DNA from: Bacillota bacterium
Lineage (GTDB): Bacteria; Bacillota; Negativicutes; Sporomusales; UBA7701
Direction: 5' to 3'
Length of the DNA stretch: 10,130 nucleotides
Assembly (NCBI GenBank): GCA_023415075.1
Contig: JAEZLU010000327.1
Location: 1-10,130, forward strand
The notes beneath the pieces are model-generated. The model ran no database searches. It worked only from the letters and a program-made list of their open reading frames with translations, and had not been told where the DNA came from. The position numbers were made by a program, and so were the translations under genes. Positions 6,427 to 10,130 of this stretch are shown in pieces (position 1 is the first letter of the stretch; every line of letters begins with the position of its first letter).

Positions 6427-7494
6427 CTATTTCCCCTCCTTGCCACTCATAATTTTCACGATTTGGCTGAAGACCTCCTGCGGACTGCAGATCATACCGC
6501 CCATCCGTCCGTAGAAATGGACCGGCTTGGCGCCGTTGACTGCCAGCCGCACATCCTCAACCATCTGGCCGGCGGAAAGCTCGACCGCTAGGAAGGCGGC
6601 GGCCTTCTTGGCCAGCGGCGCCAGGGCCGCCGTCGGGAACGGCCAGGCCGTGATCGGCCGGAACAGGCCAACCTTCATACCCTGGGCCCGGGCTTTCTCC
6701 ATGGCCGACTGAGCGATACGCGAGGTAATGCCGTAGGCGACCAGCACCAGTTCGGCGTCCTCGGTGTTGAGGGTTTCCCAGCGGGTCTCCTTCTCCTGAA
6801 TCAGCGCGTACTTCTTCTGCAGGTGGATGTTATGCTTCTCCAGGTCAGGCGCCTGGATATGGAGCGAGTTGATGATATTGGGCTCGCTACGGCCGCGAAG
6901 GCCGGTGGACGCCCAGGGTTTGGCCACCTGCTTGCCGCCTGCCGCCGGGAAGGACGCCGGTTCCATCATCTGGCCGAGGGCACCGTCGCCGAGAATCATC
7001 ACCGGATTGCGGTAAGTGTCGGCGAGATCGAAAGCTAGCACGGTATAATCAACCATCTCCTGCACCGAATTAGGCACCAGGACGATGTTGTGATAATCGC
7101 CGTGGCCGCCGCCCTTGGTAGCCTGGAAATAGTCGCACTGACCGGGCTGGATGCTGCCGAGGCCGGGGCCGCCGCGGACGACGTTGACGATAACGCACGG
7201 CAGTTCCGCTCCCGCCATATAGGAAATGCCTTCCTGCTTGAGGCTGATGCCGGGGCTGGAGGACGAAGTCATAACCCTGGCACCGGCACCGGCGGCGCCG
7301 TAAACCATATTAATGGCCGAAACCTCGCTCTCGGCTTGCAGGAACACCCCGTTCACCTGGGGCAGGCGCCGGGCCATGTATTCGATAAGCTCGCTCTGGG
7401 GGGTAATCGGGTAACCGAAGTAATGCCGACAGCCGGCGACAATAGCGGCTTCGCCGATGGCCTCGTTACCCTTCATCAGGATCTTTTCCGCCAC
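6427..7494 (-). CDS. korA: 2-oxoacid:ferredoxin oxidoreductase, alpha subunit (VorB/KorA type)
   Basis: The 355-residue subunit contains the pyrimidine-binding domain: KGNEAIGEAAIVAGCRHYF (8-26), then YPITPQSE (28-35), and the conserved run TSSSSPGISLKQEG (76-89) and RGGPGLGSIQPGQ (107-119). The C-terminal part (about 248-350) is the transketolase-C-like domain, with AYGITSRIA and GLFRPITAWPFP. The long match to alpha subunits that databases commonly label VorB (3-methyl-2-oxobutanoate) is from memory and does not prove the substrate. The start is uncertain by three codons. GTG at 7494 has AGGGAG six bases upstream, whereas GTG at 7503 has its GGGA directly against it with no spacing; I take 7494. 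The gene begins 3-12 bp after the delta stop and one base separates it from beta. Together with beta, gamma and delta it forms one enzyme. Confidence 0.94.
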   Translation of the reverse strand: MAEKILMKGNEAIGEAAIVAGCRHYFGYPITPQSELIEYMARRLPQVNGVFLQAESEVSAINMVYGAAGAGARVMTSSSSPGISLKQEGISYMAGAELPCVIVNVVRGGPGLGSIQPGQCDYFQATKGGGHGDYHNIVLVPNSVQEMVDYTVLAFDLADTYRNPVMILGDGALGQMMEPASFPAAGGKQVAKPWASTGLRGRSEPNIINSLHIQAPDLEKHNIHLQKKYALIQEKETRWETLNTEDAELVLVAYGITSRIAQSAMEKARAQGMKVGLFRPITAWPFPTAALAPLAKKAAAFLAVELSAGQMVEDVRLAVNGAKPVHFYGRMGGMICSPQEVFSQIVKIMSGKEGK

Positions 7495-7506
7495 ACTACT
7501 CACTCC

Positions 7507-7710
7507 CTATTTATGGATTTCAATCACAACATCCGGGCAGGTCCGGGCACACAGCATACAGCCGATGCACTGCTTTTCATCGCTGCAGGTCGCCGGCCGG
7601 TATCCCTTACTGTTGAACCGGTTGGCTATGACCACAATCTTCTTTGGACAGACCGCCGTGCAGAGCTCGCAACCCTTGCACCTTTCTTCGTTGAACACAG
7701 GCTTAGGCAT
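7507..7710 (-). CDS. korD: 2-oxoacid:ferredoxin oxidoreductase, delta (2x[4Fe-4S] ferredoxin) subunit
   Basis: This 67-residue protein is a small two-cluster ferredoxin. The Cys motifs are CKGCELCTAVCP (11-22) and CIGCMLCARTCP (48-59), each the CxxCxxCxxxCP arrangement that ligates a [4Fe-4S] cluster; Cys42 is extra. In the four-subunit 2-oxoacid oxidoreductases this subunit carries electrons from the TPP site to external ferredoxin. ATG at 7710 follows GGAGGAG by five bases, a strong site. It is the first of the four enzyme genes and lies 29 bp after the IclR gene on the same strand; that gap is almost filled by the ribosome binding site and shows no terminator or promoter, so both are probably on one mRNA. 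Confidence 0.95.
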   Translation of the reverse strand: MPKPVFNEERCKGCELCTAVCPKKIVVIANRFNSKGYRPATCSDEKQCIGCMLCARTCPDVVIEIHK

Positions 7711-7739
7711 CCATACTCCTCCTTTGTAATTTACCTTGT

Positions 7740-8525
7740 CTACATAACAGGCTGGTGACCAAGACGGCGCGAAATCACCTCAGCCTTCTCCTTGAGCGTC
7801 CTGATCACCCCAAAATGGCGTTCGGCCACCAGCACCGAGCTGGCGCTCGACACCGACAACGCGGCGGCCACCTTGCCGCCGGCGTCAAAAATAGGCACGG
7901 CGATGCAAGTAACGCCTTCGATGGTCTCATTACAGCCGACCGCGAAGCCCTCGACCCTGATCCTGGCCAATTCGCACCGTAGCTCTTCCTGGTCGATGAG
8001 CGTATACGGCGTGAAACGGGCCAATCCGTGGGCGAAAAACTCCTCGATCACCTCAGCCGGCGCGTTGGCCAGCAGCACCTTGCCGACCGCCGTACTGTGG
8101 AGGGTTATCGTAAAATCGAACTTAGGGATAATCAAAAAGGGGCGCTGCGGTTCCACCCGGTCGATTATTATCAGCGAGGCGCCGGCCAGCACCGCCAGCA
8201 GGGCTATCTCCTGGGTCTCCTCGGCCAGCTCGTTCATAACCGGCCTGGCGATCGATCGGATATCCAGTTGCTCGGCACAGGCTTCGCCAAGTTTGATGAG
8301 CCCGTAGCCGAGGGTATAACGGCCGTTGTCGGTCTGACGGACGAAGCCCCGGAGAAGCAGCGTCTGCAGTAGGCTGTGGGCGGTGCTCTTCTGGACGCCC
8401 AGAGCTTTGGCCAGCTCGGTGACTCCCATGTCCCGCGGGTTGCGCCCGAGAAGTATGAGCAGGTCGATTGCCCGGTCAACTGAAGCGATTATATATGGAG
8501 ACTCCTGTTTGACCAACTTCACCAT
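7740..8525 (-). CDS. IclR-family transcriptional regulator
   Basis: The 261-residue protein has the usual IclR plan. An N-terminal winged helix-turn-helix spans about 10-72 (IIASVDRAIDLLILLG, recognition region LAKALGVQKSTAHSLLQTLL). The C-terminal effector domain spans about 78-255, with HSTAVGKVLLA at 143-153 and EGFAVGCNETIEGVTCIAVP at 192-211. Members bind small organic acids or aromatics and commonly control adjacent catabolic genes. I set the start at ATG 8525, which gives the normal family length and places SPYIIASVDRA near the N-terminus. Its ribosome binding site is weak (CGGAAA). The frame is open to a TTG at 8657, but those 44 extra codons are AT-rich, overlap candidate promoter and operator sequences and have no ribosome binding site. 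It is probably the first gene of an IclR-oxidoreductase operon and may regulate itself. The effector is unknown. Confidence 0.92.
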   Translation of the reverse strand: MVKLVKQESPYIIASVDRAIDLLILLGRNPRDMGVTELAKALGVQKSTAHSLLQTLLLRGFVRQTDNGRYTLGYGLIKLGEACAEQLDIRSIARPVMNELAEETQEIALLAVLAGASLIIIDRVEPQRPFLIIPKFDFTITLHSTAVGKVLLANAPAEVIEEFFAHGLARFTPYTLIDQEELRCELARIRVEGFAVGCNETIEGVTCIAVPIFDAGGKVAAALSVSSASSVLVAERHFGVIRTLKEKAEVISRRLGHQPVM

Positions 8526-8542
8526 CCCCGTTTCCGTGTGCC

Positions 8543-8573
8543 GAACGTCGTTCTGTATATATAGAATATATTC
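8543..8573. promoter_or_regulatory. Possible IclR operator region: two small dyads
   Basis: Two perfect dyads lie 18-48 bases before the IclR ATG: GAACGTCGTTC (8543-8553, 4-bp arms, 3-bp centre) and GAATATATTC (8564-8573, fully palindromic), about 20 bp centre to centre. IclR proteins bind short palindromes as dimers or paired dimers, often in their own promoter, so the spacing is suggestive. The dyads are seen; that the regulator binds them is inference. Confidence 0.35.
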
Positions 8574-8619
8574 GCATTCCTGGTATAAAATCCTGCCCTT
8601 TTTTACCGAGCGCCTCATG

Positions 8620-8648
8620 AATACAAAATACCGAAAAAGTCCTTTCAA
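8620..8648 (-). promoter_or_regulatory. Candidate promoter for the IclR-oxidoreductase operon
   Basis: On the minus strand TTGAAA (8643-8648, 5 of 6 matches to the -35 consensus) is followed after exactly 17 bp by TGTATT (8620-8625, 4 of 6 to the -10). Transcription would start near 8613, leaving about 87 nt of leader that contains both dyads. The region is AT-rich and other promoters could be fitted, so this is tentative. Confidence 0.3.
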
Positions 8649-8692
8649 AAAAGACAATTGTTACTTATTTTGTATAGTCTCCTGAAAAACAG

Positions 8693-8725
8693 CAAAAAAA
8701 ACACCCCACCGGCTGTGGGGTGTTT
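8693..8725 (-). terminator. Strong rho-independent terminator after dctM
   Basis: Read on the minus strand, AAACACCCCAC pairs perfectly with GTGGGGTGTTT (11 bp) around a 5-base loop, and T residues continue to position 8693. It lies 34 bases after the dctM stop codon and separates the TRAP operon from the IclR operon, so the regulator needs its own promoter. Confidence 0.93.
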
Positions 8726-8759
8726 ACAATTTTTTAAGCAACTGGTCGCTGAGTTTCGC

Positions 8760-10040
8760 CTATTGGCCAAGGTTGGCCAGGACGAGCGACAGCCAGGGAA
8801 TATAGGTCGTAATCGCCAGCGTCACCAACAGGGCCACATAAAAGGGCAGTATTTCCCGCAGGTATTCGTCCATCTTTACGCCGGTCAGGTTGCAGACCAG
8901 GAACATTGTCGTGCCGAATGGCGGTGTGATCGCCCCGATCGACAGGTTAAAGATCATCGTGATGCCGAAATGGATGGGGTCGATGCCCAGGGCATGGACG
9001 GTCGGCATCAGTAGCGGCGTCAGGACTACTATCGCCGCGTTGCCGTCCAGGAACATGCCGACTATCAGCAGGAAGAGGTTCACAAGCAGCAGGAAAACGG
9101 CCGGACTTGCCGTCACCTCGGTCAGCATAACCGTGACCTGTTCGGCGATGCCTTCCCAGGTCAGAATCCAGGCAAAGCCGGCCGACGCCATAAGGATGAT
9201 CATGATCGAACCGTTGGCCCGGGCTGACTCGCCCAGGGCTTCCTTGACGTCGGTCCATTTAGTTTCCCGATAGGCGAAGCCCACGGCCAGCGAATACAGT
9301 ACGGTAACCGCCCCGGCTTCGGTAGGGGTGAAAATGCCGTACCTGATGCCGCCGAGGATAATGACCATCAGCATCAGGCCCCAGAAAGCGCCCTTGGTGG
9401 CCTGCAGCACTTCCTTGAGGCTGGCCGGCCGGCTGCGGGCCGGTTTGTAGCCGCGCTTCCTGGCCACATAGTCCACCGCAACCATCAGCAGGAAGGTAAG
9501 CAATATTCCCGGGCCAAGGCCGCCCATGAATAATTTGCCGATCGACGTATCGGAGATAAAGCCGTAAATGATGAGGCCGATGCCTGGCGGCAGGATGGGG
9601 CCGAGGAGAGCCGACGCCGACGTCAGCGCGGCCGAAAAGGCTTTGCTGTAACCGTTTTTAACCATCTCCGGCACCAGCACCTTGGTGATCATCGCCGCAT
9701 CGGCCAGGCCGGCGCCCGACGGGCCGCCGATCAGCGCCCCCAGCACGACGTTGGTCTGGGCCAGGCCGCCCCGCATATGCCCTGACAGAACATCGGACAG
9801 GATGAGCAGCCTGGTGGTTATGCCGGTACAATTGAGCACCGAACCCAGCATCATGAAAAAGGGAATAGCCAGCAGGGGCACATTGTCGGCGCCGCCGATC
9901 ATCCGTTGGACGGCGAACACCGGCGACAGATCGTTGGCGATGAAGAAGTAGGCGAAGGTCGCCAGGGTGATGGCAAAGGCCACCGGTACATTAATCGCGA
10001 ACAGCGCCAGCATGCCGAGGGAAGCTACAAGTACAGCCAT
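8760..10040 (-). CDS. dctM: TRAP transporter large permease, DctM subunit
   Basis: The 426-residue integral membrane protein is the large, substrate-translocating subunit of a tripartite ATP-independent periplasmic (TRAP) transporter, driven by an ion gradient. It is full length for the family and almost entirely hydrophobic, with about a dozen membrane segments. Recognisable family stretches are NVPLLAIPFFMMLGSVL (53-69), LIGGPSGAGLADAAMITKVL (103-122), LLGPILPPGIGLIIYG (145-160), FTPTEAGAVTVLYS (237-250) and GAITPPFGTTMFLVCNL (369-385). ATG at 10040 lies three bases after the stop of dctQ. The best ribosome binding site, GAGGAG, is inside the end of dctQ, about 12 bases away, which suggests translational coupling. 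The gene is last in its operon, as in the dctPQM order. The substrate, probably an organic acid, is set mainly by the binding protein DctP, which is outside the window. Confidence 0.96.
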   Translation of the reverse strand: MAVLVASLGMLALFAINVPVAFAITLATFAYFFIANDLSPVFAVQRMIGGADNVPLLAIPFFMMLGSVLNCTGITTRLLILSDVLSGHMRGGLAQTNVVLGALIGGPSGAGLADAAMITKVLVPEMVKNGYSKAFSAALTSASALLGPILPPGIGLIIYGFISDTSIGKLFMGGLGPGILLTFLLMVAVDYVARKRGYKPARSRPASLKEVLQATKGAFWGLMLMVIILGGIRYGIFTPTEAGAVTVLYSLAVGFAYRETKWTDVKEALGESARANGSIMIILMASAGFAWILTWEGIAEQVTVMLTEVTASPAVFLLLVNLFLLIVGMFLDGNAAIVVLTPLLMPTVHALGIDPIHFGITMIFNLSIGAITPPFGTTMFLVCNLTGVKMDEYLREILPFYVALLVTLAITTYIPWLSLVLANLGQ

Positions 10041-10043
10041 AAG

Positions 10044-10130
10044 TTATCGCCGCTCCTCATTGTCGCATTTTGCCCCTTTGCCGCTAAGGTGCTGCCACAA
10101 AGACCGCAGATAATAAATAAGCATAAACGC
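10044..10130 (-). CDS. dctQ: TRAP transporter small permease, DctQ subunit (C-terminal end only)
   Basis: A reading frame enters from the right edge and ends at the TAA at 10044-10046, three bases before dctM. It encodes 28 residues, beginning AFMLIYYLRSLWQHL and ending in the charged tail DNEERR. A hydrophobic stretch that runs into a basic and polar end is what the last membrane helix of the four-helix DctQ subunit looks like, and dctQ nearly always precedes dctM. The identification depends mostly on that position, since the visible piece is short. The window edge cuts off most of the gene. Confidence 0.8.
   Translation of the reverse strand, partial: AFMLIYYLRSLWQHLSGKGAKCDNEERR

Noticed and set aside
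7090..7758. A 222-codon plus-strand open frame opposite the alpha and delta subunit genes
   Set aside because: It is antisense to two firmly identified genes, lacks a ribosome binding site and has no coherent protein features.
8654..8661. Palindrome ACAATTGT upstream of the IclR promoter candidate
   Set aside because: An 8-bp AT-rich palindrome is expected by chance in such a region and has no second copy nearby.

Overview
The window looks like chromosomal DNA of an anaerobic, spore-forming Firmicute. The evidence is a pair of coat-type genes at the left edge (one clearly CotF-like), strong AGGAGG-type ribosome binding sites, frequent GTG/TTG starts, a ferredoxin-dependent 2-oxoacid oxidoreductase and a TRAP transporter. 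The fairly GC-rich composition and this gene mix would suit the Negativicutes (Sporomusaceae) or a clostridial relative such as the Peptococcaceae. That placement is inference; no rRNA or other marker gene is present.

Layout. Positions 1-557 (+ strand) hold the tail of one gene and a complete CotF-like spore coat gene. Everything else is on the minus strand and is described here in its own direction, from right to left. First come the end of dctQ and the whole of dctM (TRAP transporter membrane subunits), closed by a strong terminator at 8693-8725. An AT-rich regulatory region with two small dyads follows, then an IclR-family regulator, then four tightly packed genes for a 2-oxoacid:ferredoxin oxidoreductase in the order delta, alpha, beta, gamma (VorB/KorA type), closed by a terminator at 5092-5128. 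Next is a PAS-GAF-GGDEF diguanylate cyclase with its own extended -10 promoter, followed by a class I SAM methyltransferase and a terminator at 2654-2679. Last come a patatin-like lipid hydrolase and a Nal1-like trypsin-fold protease. The protease gene ends against the coat gene at a shared hairpin, 557-595, that overlaps both stop codons.

How the genes may work together. The IclR gene lies 29 bp before the delta subunit with no terminator between them, so regulator and enzyme are probably one transcript. A TRAP transporter for an organic acid lies just upstream, which suggests a module in which an acid is imported and a 2-oxoacid is oxidatively decarboxylated to an acyl-CoA with reduction of ferredoxin. 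The substrate cannot be read from the sequence. The diguanylate cyclase keeps both its GGEEF active site and its RxxD inhibitory site, so it is probably an active, feedback-controlled c-di-GMP synthase. The patatin and protease both keep complete catalytic residues and lack obvious signal peptides, so they are probably cytosolic.

No RNA genes, insertion sequences, CRISPR arrays or phage genes were seen. No stretch over 300 bases lacks a gene; the longest is 8526-8759. I found no clear previously undescribed system. The most interesting items are the protease-patatin pair, the repeat block upstream of the cyclase promoter, and the IclR-oxidoreductase-TRAP arrangement.
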